DNA of 64,000 bases from NCBI RefSeq assembly GCF_016313185.1, contig NZ_CP066218.1, forward strand, positions 2,232,001 through 2,296,000. Direction: 5' to 3'. Positions 57,241 to 64,000 of the stretch are shown in pieces. Made by a program: the position numbers and the translations under genes. Below the pieces are notes generated by a model, which made no database searches, was not told the origin of the DNA, and was given only the letters and a program-made list of their open reading frames with translations. The stretch comes from Mycolicibacterium baixiangningiae (GTDB taxonomy: Bacteria; Actinomycetota; Actinomycetes; Mycobacteriales; Mycobacteriaceae). How positions within the stretch are numbered: the stretch's first letter is position 1; every line of letters begins with the position of its first letter.

Positions 57241-59157
57241 GTGGCCGGGCGGATTCCAGATCGCGACATCGCGGCCATTCGCGAACGCGTGCGGATAGAG
57301 GACGTCGTCGGCGACTACGTCCAGCTTCGCCGCGCGGGCGCCGATTCGCTCAAGGGGCTGTGCCCGTTCCACGACGAGAAGTCGCCGTCGTTCCACGTGC
57401 GGCCCAACCACGGCCACTTCCACTGCTTCGGATGCGGTGAGGGCGGCGACGTGTACGCGTTCCTCCAGAAGATCGAGCACGTCAACTTCGTGGAATCGGT
57501 GGAACTGCTCGCCGACCGCATCGGCTACACCGTCACCTACACCGGGGCTTCCACCGCCAACGTGCAGCGCGACCGGGGCAGCCGCAGCCGGCTGCTGGCC
57601 GCCAACGCCGCCGCCCAGGAGTTCTACGCCGAGGCGCTGGCCTCCGACGAGGCCGCCCCGGCCCGGCAGTACCTGATCGAGCGCAACTTCGACGCCCAGG
57701 CAGCGGCCCGCTTCGGCTGCGGATTCGCCCCGTCCGGCTGGGACAGGCTCACCAAACACCTGCTGCGCAAGGGATTCGAGTTCAAGGAGCTCGAGACGGC
57801 CGGGCTGTCGCGGGAGGGCAAGCGCGGGCCGATGGACCGCTTCCACCGCCGGTTGCTGTGGCCGATCCGGGCCGCCGGGGGAGAGGTCATCGGGTTCGGC
57901 GCTCGGCGCATCTTCGACGACGACCAGATGGAAGCCAAGTACGTCAACACCCCCGAGACGGTGCTGTACAAGAAGTCCGCGGTGCTGTTCGGGCTCGACC
58001 TGGCCAAACGCGATATCGCCAAATCTCACCGTGCGGTCGTCGTCGAGGGCTACACCGACGTGATGGCGATGCACCTGGCAGGAGAGACCACCGCCGTCGC
58101 GTCCTGCGGCACGGCGTTCGGCGACGGCCACCTCGCGCTGCTGCGCCGGTTGATGATGGACGACAACTGGTACCGCGGTGAACTGATCTTCGTGTTCGAC
58201 GGTGACGCCGCCGGGCAGGCCGCGGCGCTCAAGGCGTTCGACGGCGATCAGCAGGTGGCGGGCAAGTCGTTCGTGGCGGTCGCCGCCGACGGGATGGATC
58301 CCTGCGATCTGCGGCTCAAGTCCGGAGACAACGCGCTGCGCGATCTGGTGGCGCGGCGGATCCCGATGTTCGAGTTCGCCATCCGCAGCGTGATCCCCGA
58401 CGGTGACGTGCTCGACAACGACCCGGCCGCGCAGGTCGAGGCGCTGCGCCGCTGTGTGCCGCTGGTGGCCCGGATCCGTGACTACGCGCTGCGCGACGAG
58501 TACGCGCGCCGGTTGGCGGGTTGGACAGGGTGGGCGGACGAGGCGCAGGTGCTCAGCCGGGTGCGGGAAGAAGCGCAGAAACGCGGGATGCCGGACCGGG
58601 GCCGTCGTCGCAACGGTGCGGACCCGGCTCAACCGCGTCGCGCCCCCGACCCCGCCGTGCGGCCTGATCCGGCCGATCCGACGCTGTGGCCGCAGCGCGA
58701 GGCGCTGAAGTCGGCGCTGCAGAGCCCGGCGCTGGCGGGCCCGGTGTTCGACGCCCTGGCCGTCGACAGCTTCACCCACCCCGGCTACCGGGCCGTTCGC
58801 GCCGCGATCGAGGCGGCGGGCGGTGCGGCCGCCGGCCTGTCGGGTGCACAGTGGATCGAGGCGGTGCGCGAGCACACCGCGAGCATGCAGGCGGCCAACC
58901 TGGTCAACGAGTTGAGCGCGGAGGCCGTCCGCGTCGAGGACGACGACAAGCTGCCCCGCTACGTGGCCGGCGTGCTGGCCCGGCTGCAGGAAGTATGGGT
59001 GGGTCGGCAGATCGCCGAGGTGAAGTCGAAGCTGCAGCGGATGTCGCCGGTGGAGCAGGGCGACGAGTACCACGCTCTGTTCGGCGACCTGGTGGCGATG
59101 GAGGCCTACCGCCGGAGCCTGCTGGAACAGGCCAGCGGGGACGACTTGACTGCATGA
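57241..59157 (+). CDS. dnaG: DNA primase
   Basis: 638 residues. N-terminal zinc finger CPFHDEKSPSFHVRPNHGHFHCFGC (CHC2 type, about 41-65). TOPRIM domain about 260-345 with VVVEGYTDVMA and FVFDGDAAGQ. The C-terminal helicase-binding region runs from about 440. A Pro/Arg-rich linker sits at about 445-480. GTG start 4 bp after dgt. Confidence 0.96.
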   Translation: MAGRIPDRDIAAIRERVRIEDVVGDYVQLRRAGADSLKGLCPFHDEKSPSFHVRPNHGHFHCFGCGEGGDVYAFLQKIEHVNFVESVELLADRIGYTVTYTGASTANVQRDRGSRSRLLAANAAAQEFYAEALASDEAAPARQYLIERNFDAQAAARFGCGFAPSGWDRLTKHLLRKGFEFKELETAGLSREGKRGPMDRFHRRLLWPIRAAGGEVIGFGARRIFDDDQMEAKYVNTPETVLYKKSAVLFGLDLAKRDIAKSHRAVVVEGYTDVMAMHLAGETTAVASCGTAFGDGHLALLRRLMMDDNWYRGELIFVFDGDAAGQAAALKAFDGDQQVAGKSFVAVAADGMDPCDLRLKSGDNALRDLVARRIPMFEFAIRSVIPDGDVLDNDPAAQVEALRRCVPLVARIRDYALRDEYARRLAGWTGWADEAQVLSRVREEAQKRGMPDRGRRRNGADPAQPRRAPDPAVRPDPADPTLWPQREALKSALQSPALAGPVFDALAVDSFTHPGYRAVRAAIEAAGGAAAGLSGAQWIEAVREHTASMQAANLVNELSAEAVRVEDDDKLPRYVAGVLARLQEVWVGRQIAEVKSKLQRMSPVEQGDEYHALFGDLVAMEAYRRSLLEQASGDDLTA

Positions 59158-59227
59158 GCGCGCGTAACGCGATATGGTTGGCGCGCTATACAACCGTTGG
59201 GGGCAACGGCGAGGGAAGGCAGCTTCT

Positions 59228-59527
59228 GTGGCAACCATGATTCGGATCCGGCGCTCGGTCGCGATCGGCGCGTTCGCTGCCGCGGCGGTGGCTGCGCCGC
59301 TGGCCGCCACACTGACCGCCACGCCTGAGCAGGTGACGCAGGCCGGTCCGGCGTGCCTGGCATGGTTCGGCAACAAGGACGACGGCAAGTGCCTGTCCTA
59401 CTCCAACGGCAACGGGGTCGGTGTGGGCACCCCCGGGATCGCCTTCGGCGGTGACGGTGGACTTGGGCTCACTACGGGCCCGCTGCTCCCCGGCACCACC
59501 ATCGACCGGGGTATCGGCCAGCCCTAG
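59228..59527 (+). CDS. Small exported protein (Rv2342-like position)
   Basis: 99 residues. Signal peptide (about 6-35, VAIGAFAAAAVAAPLAATLTA). The mature part has CLAWFGNKDDGKCLSYSNGNG and a Gly-rich end, with one cysteine pair. It follows dnaG as Rv2342 does in M. tuberculosis. GTG at 59228 has GGAAGG 9 bases upstream; ATG at 59237 is possible. Function unknown. Confidence 0.8.
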   Translation: MATMIRIRRSVAIGAFAAAAVAAPLAATLTATPEQVTQAGPACLAWFGNKDDGKCLSYSNGNGVGVGTPGIAFGGDGGLGLTTGPLLPGTTIDRGIGQP

Positions 59528-59539
59528 GCGCCTCGCGCC

Positions 59540-59830
59540 TCACTTTTCGGTGTGCGCCTCCGGGTGCAGCACCGTGGTCTTGTCGTCGATCGGCGTCAGC
59601 GTCGTGAGCTGCGGATCAGGCGACACTCGTTCGGCGATCTTGCGCCGTGACGTCTCGATCACCGCTCTGGCGGCTGGGCTGCTCGTCACCGCGCGATAGG
59701 TGCCCGAGATCTGCTCGTAGCGGCGTCGGCCTGCCTTGGTGCCCATGACATAACCGACCGCCATCACGGCGACATACCCGATCACGAAGCCCCTCCCGGT
59801 CCACGGTGCGTGCCACCCATCCTGCCTCAT
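59540..59830 (-). CDS. Small membrane-anchored protein
   Basis: 96 residues. One N-terminal hydrophobic segment (GFVIGYVAVMAVGYVMGTKAG, about 12-32) followed by a basic helical part (RRRYEQISGTYRAV, ARAVIETSRRKIAERV), resembling YtxH-like proteins. ATG at 59830 is chosen; ATG at 59896 would add 22 residues. Function unknown. It is divergent from the tRNA gene. Confidence 0.7.
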   Translation of the reverse strand: MRQDGWHAPWTGRGFVIGYVAVMAVGYVMGTKAGRRRYEQISGTYRAVTSSPAARAVIETSRRKIAERVSPDPQLTTLTPIDDKTTVLHPEAHTEK

Positions 59831-59882
59831 GTCGGGCGGTTCGCGCCGTGCCGGGGAGCGCGTTGGCGAGGGCGCCGGTGCA

Positions 59883-59888
59883 TAGGCT
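59883..59888 (+). promoter_or_regulatory. Candidate -10 of the tRNA-Asn gene
   Basis: TAGGCT, overlapping TAGAGT at 59888-59893 by one base, 40-45 bp upstream of the tRNA; either fits TANNNT. Confidence 0.4.
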
Positions 59889-59933
59889 AGAGTCATCCCT
59901 CGGCCGCGCGGAAAGCTCACGCGGACACCGCAG

Positions 59934-60006
<73 letters not shown>

Positions 60007-60050
60007 CCCACGTGGTTCAGGTAGACCGTGCTCTGACGGCCTGGTTGTTT

Positions 60051-60293
60051 TCAGCCTGAGGAATCGTCGCTCGAATCGTCTGTCTCGGAGTCATCCTCGT
60101 CCTTCGAATCGTCTTCATCGGACGACGACTCGAGCTTGTCGGCGTGCTTGGTCAGAAGTGCGGCCAATTCGCGAGCTTCGTCGACCTCCAGCACATCTTC
60201 GGACACGCGCTCATCGCTGTCATCGAATCGCTCGAGGGTAATCGCGTTGTCCTTTGTACCGACATCCCACCGGCTGCCTTCTTCACGGGCCAT
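60051..60293 (-). CDS. Small acidic protein with Asp/Ser tail
   Basis: 80 residues. Residues 1-52 look folded (MAREEGSRWDVGTKDNAI, LEVDEARELAALLTKHADKL). The tail is almost only Asp, Glu and Ser (SSSDEDDSKDEDDSETDD), highly negative and disordered. AAAGGCAG lies upstream of the ATG. No known function. Confidence 0.7.
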   Translation of the reverse strand: MAREEGSRWDVGTKDNAITLERFDDSDERVSEDVLEVDEARELAALLTKHADKLESSSDEDDSKDEDDSETDDSSDDSSG

Positions 60294-60472
60294 TGTGATG
60301 CTGCCTTTCCGAACGGAGTGACCTTGATACGGCCGAATACCCACTGAAGCCGACTGGCCAACCGGACACGTCTCTGCGCCAGTCGATGATGCGGAGCAAA
60401 AGGTCGAGAAAGACACCACCGGCGTAGACCAACCCCAAGAATGGGAACGGTCCGCAACCGAAAGAGAAATCC

Positions 60473-60802
60473 ATGACCGGCACACCCGACGACTTGCCCT
60501 CGCCCGACGAGTTCCGCAGGAAGATGGCCCACGTCGACCGGGAGTTCGCGGATGCCCGGCGGTACCTGTCAGCATTGCGCGCCGAAGACAATCAAGCGCT
60601 CTATGCGCTGATGACGGAGATCTACCACGGCGGACGGGCCATGAAAGTGTTGGCAGCCATGGCAGTACAGGCCCTCGACTTCGCTGACCTGTCCGCGGAC
60701 CGCCTCGGCGGCGACGTCCAGAAGTGGCTCGACGAGTCGGTGATGGCGCAAGACACCGCGGAGAACGAGCGGGACAGATCCGAGCTCGGTGGCGAGGGAT
60801 GA
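60473..60802 (+). CDS. Hypothetical protein
   Basis: 109 residues, hydrophilic, largely helical (EFRRKMAHVDREFADARRYLSAL, ALYALMTEIYHGGRAMKVLAAMAVQAL). No domain recognised. Purine-rich AAAGAGAAA precedes the ATG. It is divergent from the acidic-protein gene. Confidence 0.6.
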   Translation: MTGTPDDLPSPDEFRRKMAHVDREFADARRYLSALRAEDNQALYALMTEIYHGGRAMKVLAAMAVQALDFADLSADRLGGDVQKWLDESVMAQDTAENERDRSELGGEG

Positions 60803-60835
60803 CCTTCGAAGCCACACCTGTCCAACCGGGGCGAT

Positions 60836-61750
60836 TCACCGTGGTGGTGTGGCTCCGGCTCCGAACGGGCCGATGAATCTGGCGCACGGCCCCAACAGGT
60901 CGGGCCGGAAGACCTTGGCTGCGACGCACTCGCCGTCGACCCCGGGGTTCTGCGCAGACACGGTACTCGCGATGAGGCCGCGCACGTCGCGGTAGAGGTT
61001 GGTCGTCGCCGCCGTGGCGAGCCTCGCCGCGAGCTGGTACATCGTCATCGTGGTCCCGGGAACCGGTTGCCTACCGCGCGGCGTGTTCGGGCCGTCCTTG
61101 TTCAACGCTGAGTGGCACTCCTGGAAGCCGGGTGGCGGCCCGCCGGGAGGGCACCCGTCGAGCGGGGATTGGCGCGCGAACAGGATGTTGAAGAAACCGG
61201 TGTGCAGGTCGGCCGGGAAGGCGCCTGGGGCGCACGACGGGAAGAGCGCGGGAGCCGGCCGCTCCGGCTGCCCCGCGGCGATGTTGGACTCCACCCAGTT
61301 GGAGTGGGCGTGGAAGTCTTGCAATGCGTGCGCCAGTCCACCGAACGCCGCCCGGGCGGACGGACCGTCCCTGAGCGCCGTGGCGCCCGGTCCGACCGGT
61401 TGCGAGCCCCGCAGGATGACCGGTGAAAGAATGTTCCACGCCTGCGTGGCGCGCGCACAGATGTCGGCCGGGTTCTTCGCGTTGTCGATGTGCCGCCATA
61501 GATCCACCGCATATGCGTCGCTCCCCATGGCGCCACCTCCTGGCGGAGGGCCGTTGAGAATCTGCAGGACGGCGACCTCGTTGACCTGATCTCGTGGCAG
61601 CGCCGCACGGGTGATGTTCGCGTGGTCCTGGATGGAGAACGCCTGCGCGTTCGGTGCGGACCAGCACATCGCACCGACGAGACCGGCCACCGCCATCACG
61701 GCCAGTGGGGCACGTCGCAGTCGCCGCGCGACGGTGAAGGACACGACCAT
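60836..61750 (-). CDS. Secreted HET-C/zinc hydrolase-like protein
   Basis: 304 residues; ATG at 61750 with GAGGAG 4 bases upstream. Signal peptide (APLAVMAVAGLVGAMCWSAPNAQA), after which the mature protein begins near FSIQDHANITRAALP. A histidine-rich motif GGLAHALQDFHAHSNWVE at about 150-168 matches the HET-C/phospholipase C-nuclease P1 type trinuclear zinc site. Several cysteines follow in the C-terminal half (CAPG, CPPG, FQECH). A secreted zinc-dependent hydrolase is plausible; substrate unknown. Confidence 0.75.
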   Translation of the reverse strand: MVVSFTVARRLRRAPLAVMAVAGLVGAMCWSAPNAQAFSIQDHANITRAALPRDQVNEVAVLQILNGPPPGGGAMGSDAYAVDLWRHIDNAKNPADICARATQAWNILSPVILRGSQPVGPGATALRDGPSARAAFGGLAHALQDFHAHSNWVESNIAAGQPERPAPALFPSCAPGAFPADLHTGFFNILFARQSPLDGCPPGGPPPGFQECHSALNKDGPNTPRGRQPVPGTTMTMYQLAARLATAATTNLYRDVRGLIASTVSAQNPGVDGECVAAKVFRPDLLGPCARFIGPFGAGATPPR

Positions 61751-61904
61751 GGGACTCCTCGCAGTTGCTGGCACAGTGGAACTACTCACCTTCGTTGCCC
61801 CGACGAGCAGCGTCGTACCCGCGGGGCGACGCCAGCAAACATGGCACTCGATCTGGTTCGGTGCCGCCTCCCTATCGCATACGAACGCCGCAGCGCGGAC
61901 GAAC

Positions 61905-62255
61905 TCAGCCCAGCGGGTTCTGGCCCAGACCCTGACCACGACCCGTCTGACCCGCCTGCTGCTTGGCCGCTTGCGCCAGCGCGTTGACCAGCGGGTTGGC
62001 CGCCAGCATCTGGCGCCGGTCTTCTTCGGACATCTCGTAGAACGCCCACACCCCCCACGCCGCGGGACGGACGTAGAGCGTCACCTCCTGGCGCTGCCCG
62101 CCGAACAGGGCCGGGACGGGCACGACCCGGTCCAGCGTCGCGGCGCTCGACATCTCCTCGGCCAGCTTCGTCCGGTCGGCCGACTCGGCCAGCTCGTAGA
62201 TCAGCGACTGACCGAGCTTGCTGGGCGGTCCTTGCATCGCCAGGAACCACGCCAT
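61905..62255 (-). CDS. Hypothetical protein
   Basis: 116 residues, ATG with AAGGAG 6 bases upstream, so translation is likely. MAWFLAMQGPPSKLGQSLIYELAESADRT-type start, VTLYVRPAAWGVWAFYEMSEEDRR in the middle and a Gln/Gly-rich tail. No signal peptide or known domain. Function unknown. Confidence 0.75.
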   Translation of the reverse strand: MAWFLAMQGPPSKLGQSLIYELAESADRTKLAEEMSSAATLDRVVPVPALFGGQRQEVTLYVRPAAWGVWAFYEMSEEDRRQMLAANPLVNALAQAAKQQAGQTGRGQGLGQNPLG

Positions 62256-62334
62256 CTGTACTCCTTCTATCGGGGGATATGCCGTGCGTCAGAGTAGGAG
62301 ATCGCCCCACGATGGGGGTGCGTAGGCTCGACGC

Positions 62335-62823
62335 ATGCGGCTGGTCCTGGCAGTACTCATGTCCGCAGGTCTGCTCACGGCGGGGTGCGGCTGGAGTCCG
62401 CCCGGTGCCGCGCCACCCAAACCCGACACCTGCACACCGGCCGACGGGCCGACCCCGGACACCGTGCAGCGCGAGATCACTGGTACTCCACCGGCTGCGC
62501 CGGGTGCGACGTGGACCGAGGTGGCCAACGGCCACACCACCGACTGCCGGCTGTACTGGGTGCAGATCGGCCCGACGGCCCCGCAGCCCGACAGCCCGCA
62601 ACAGGTGCTCTTCTTCTCCGGCAACACGCCGCTGGGGCCCGCCACACCCGAGCCGCGGCCCTACATCTCGGTGCTATCGGGAGGCGAAGACACCGTCCAG
62701 GTGCAGTACCAGTGGCGGGAGGGCGACGAGGCGCCTTGCTGCCCAACGGGTATCGGCACCGTGCGCTTCCGGATCGGGCAGGACGGCAAGCTCGAGGCCG
62801 TCGACCCGATTCCGAACAGTTAG
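62335..62823 (+). CDS. Lipoprotein of the LppP/LprE type
   Basis: 162 residues. Type II signal peptide with the lipobox LTAGC (Cys18). The mature part has a Cys-bearing Pro-rich start (CTPADGPTPD), HTTDCRLYWVQIGPTAPQPDSPQQVLFF, and a late CCPTG. Conserved in mycobacteria as LppP/LprE lipoproteins; role unknown. The stop overlaps the convergent acyl-CoA oxidase stop by 4 bp. Confidence 0.85.
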   Translation: MRLVLAVLMSAGLLTAGCGWSPPGAAPPKPDTCTPADGPTPDTVQREITGTPPAAPGATWTEVANGHTTDCRLYWVQIGPTAPQPDSPQQVLFFSGNTPLGPATPEPRPYISVLSGGEDTVQVQYQWREGDEAPCCPTGIGTVRFRIGQDGKLEAVDPIPNS

Positions 62824-64000
62824 GCCGGCTCCGGCGACAACAGCTCCTTGGGATCCATCATCGCGGCGTAGCGCAGTTGCTCGGGCACGCCGAAGCCGTC
62901 CACCAGCAGCTCCGCGTGGGGCCGCAGCGCGCGGCACCGCTCGTTGATGCCGCGGGTGACCGCCTTGGCGCGCTCGGTGGACAGGAAGCGGTGCTCGATG
63001 AACCAGGCCTTGTCGTCTTCGATCACCGACAGGGCGAATAGATCGCAGACCATGCCGAGGATGCGCCGAGCCTCCTCGTCCGGGGACGCGTCGATGCCGG
63101 CGACGAACGCTTCGAGGACGATCCGGTCGATGTGGGCCTGCGCGGTGTGCATCACGTGGTCCTGCACGGAGTTGAACGCGTCGAACGCCGACATCTCCTT
63201 GGACTTGCTCTGCAACCGGCGCGCCACCGAGGACAGTAGGTACTCCTCGCGGTCCTCGAACATCTGCACCTGGGTGCCGCGGTTGAACAGGCTGCCCTCT
63301 TCCTCGTTGTCCTGGCGGGTGTCGAGGATGGTCTGCATGATCGTCTCGGCCGCAGTGCGTTTCATCACGCGGGTACCGACGGTGTTGGCCGCGAAGCGCA
63401 CCCACTCCACAGGGCTCATACCCTTGACATCGTCGGCGTAGGCGGTCAGCAGTTCCTTGGCGACCAGCTGGGTGAGCACATGGTTGTCGCCTTCGAACGT
63501 GGTGAAAACGTCGATGTCACCGCGCAGGCCGATCAGCCGGTTCTCGGCGAGATACCCAGCGCCGCCGCAGGCTTCGCGCGCCTCCTGGATCGCGCGGCTG
63601 GCGTGCCAGGTGTTGGCCGCCTTCAAGCCGGCGGCACGCGCCTCGAGTTCGCGCTGCTCCTCGGCGTCCGGGCTGTCCGAGCTCTGCAGTTCATGGCATT
63701 TGGCGACGAGCTCGTTCTGTGCGAACTGCAGCGCATACGAGCGGGCGATCAGCGGCAGCAGCCTGCGCTGGTGCACCAGGTAGTCCATGATCAACACCTC
63801 GTCGCCGCCGGGTGCGGAGAACTGCTTGCGCTGCAAGGCATACCGGGTGGCGATGTCGAGGGCGACGCGGGCGGCGGCGGCGCCGCTACCGCCGACGGTG
63901 ACCCGGCCGCGGATCAGGGTGCCGAGCATCGTGAAGAACCGCCGGTTGGGGTTCTCGATGGGTGAGGTGTAGGTGCCGTCCTCGCTGACGTCGCCGTAGC
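62820..64000 (-). CDS. Acyl-CoA oxidase/dehydrogenase, N-terminal part outside window
   Basis: The frame is open to the window edge, giving at least 393 C-terminal residues. GRVTVGGSGAAAARVALDIATRYALQRKQF, the HxxxAIQEAREACGGAGYLAENRL segment and TFEGDNHVLTQLVAKELL are typical of acyl-CoA oxidases (FAD-dependent beta-oxidation, first step). The C-terminal ACOX-type helical domain follows. About 250 residues including the FAD N-terminal domain are missing if the family length of about 650 applies. Substrate unknown. Confidence 0.85.
   Translation of the reverse strand, partial: YGDVSEDGTYTSPIENPNRRFFTMLGTLIRGRVTVGGSGAAAARVALDIATRYALQRKQFSAPGGDEVLIMDYLVHQRRLLPLIARSYALQFAQNELVAKCHELQSSDSPDAEEQRELEARAAGLKAANTWHASRAIQEAREACGGAGYLAENRLIGLRGDIDVFTTFEGDNHVLTQLVAKELLTAYADDVKGMSPVEWVRFAANTVGTRVMKRTAAETIMQTILDTRQDNEEEGSLFNRGTQVQMFEDREEYLLSSVARRLQSKSKEMSAFDAFNSVQDHVMHTAQAHIDRIVLEAFVAGIDASPDEEARRILGMVCDLFALSVIEDDKAWFIEHRFLSTERAKAVTRGINERCRALRPHAELLVDGFGVPEQLRYAAMMDPKELLSPEPA

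Noticed and set aside
56998..59388. 796-residue minus-strand frame across dnaG
   Set aside because: Antisense shadow; dnaG is unambiguous on the other strand.

Overview
The window is high-GC DNA from a Mycobacterium, most likely a rapid-growing Mycolicibacterium-type species. From about 15.8 kb to the right end its gene order follows, in reversed orientation, the M. tuberculosis block mbtA-mbtH, hrcA, dnaJ2, rsmE, phoH, ybeY, CNNM gene, era, amiA2, recO, uppS, furB/smtB, glyS, TPM-domain gene, dgt, dnaG, tRNA-Asn. It lacks PE/PPE insertions and the esx genes that M. tuberculosis carries near glyS. No insertion sequence, prophage or CRISPR array was seen.

Left part (1-8.2 kb), sulfur and haem metabolism: the 3' end of cysA, two CNNM/CBS membrane proteins, then a leftward nirA-cysH-cbiX-like operon. 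This operon is headed by a cysteine-rich leader peptide and by a hairpin that masks the nirA ribosome-binding site. hemW is divergent from it.

Centre (8.2-38.7 kb), iron acquisition. The mycobactin locus is mbtA (leftward) and mbtB-mbtT-mbtC-mbtD-mbtE-mbtF-mbtG-mbtH (rightward, nearly every junction overlapping). The usual salicylate synthase gene mbtI is not in the window. Between hemW and mbtA lies instead a 1705-residue iterative type I PKS (KS-AT-TH/DH-KR-ACP) with the signatures of bacterial 6-methylsalicylate synthases, preceded by its own IdeR-type iron box. The simplest reading is that this strain makes a mycobactin capped with 6-methylsalicylate (as described chemically for mycobactin P) from a polyketide starter. 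The likely route is: PKS makes free 6-methylsalicylate; MbtA adenylates it and loads MbtB; MbtB adds Ser/Thr and forms the oxazoline; MbtE adds Lys; MbtC/MbtD make the beta-hydroxy acid; MbtF adds the second Lys and finishes the chain; MbtG hydroxylates the lysines; MbtH supports the A domains. An exported protein of unknown function just beyond mbtH has two tandem iron boxes and probably belongs to the same regulon. A LexA-boxed DUF222/HNH (13E12-type) gene and a small exported protein sit between the PKS and mbtA.

Right part (38.9-64 kb), housekeeping: heat-shock regulator and chaperone (hrcA, dnaJ2), ribosome maturation (rsmE, phoH, ybeY, era), recO, a polyprenyl diphosphate synthase, zinc regulators (smtB, zur), glyS, a TPM-domain protein, dgt, dnaG, tRNA-Asn, then small exported proteins, a HET-C-like secreted protein, a lipoprotein and the 3' part of an acyl-CoA oxidase. 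Notable here is a triplicated 26-bp stop/start junction after uppS that creates two nine-residue minicistrons linked by ATGA overlaps.
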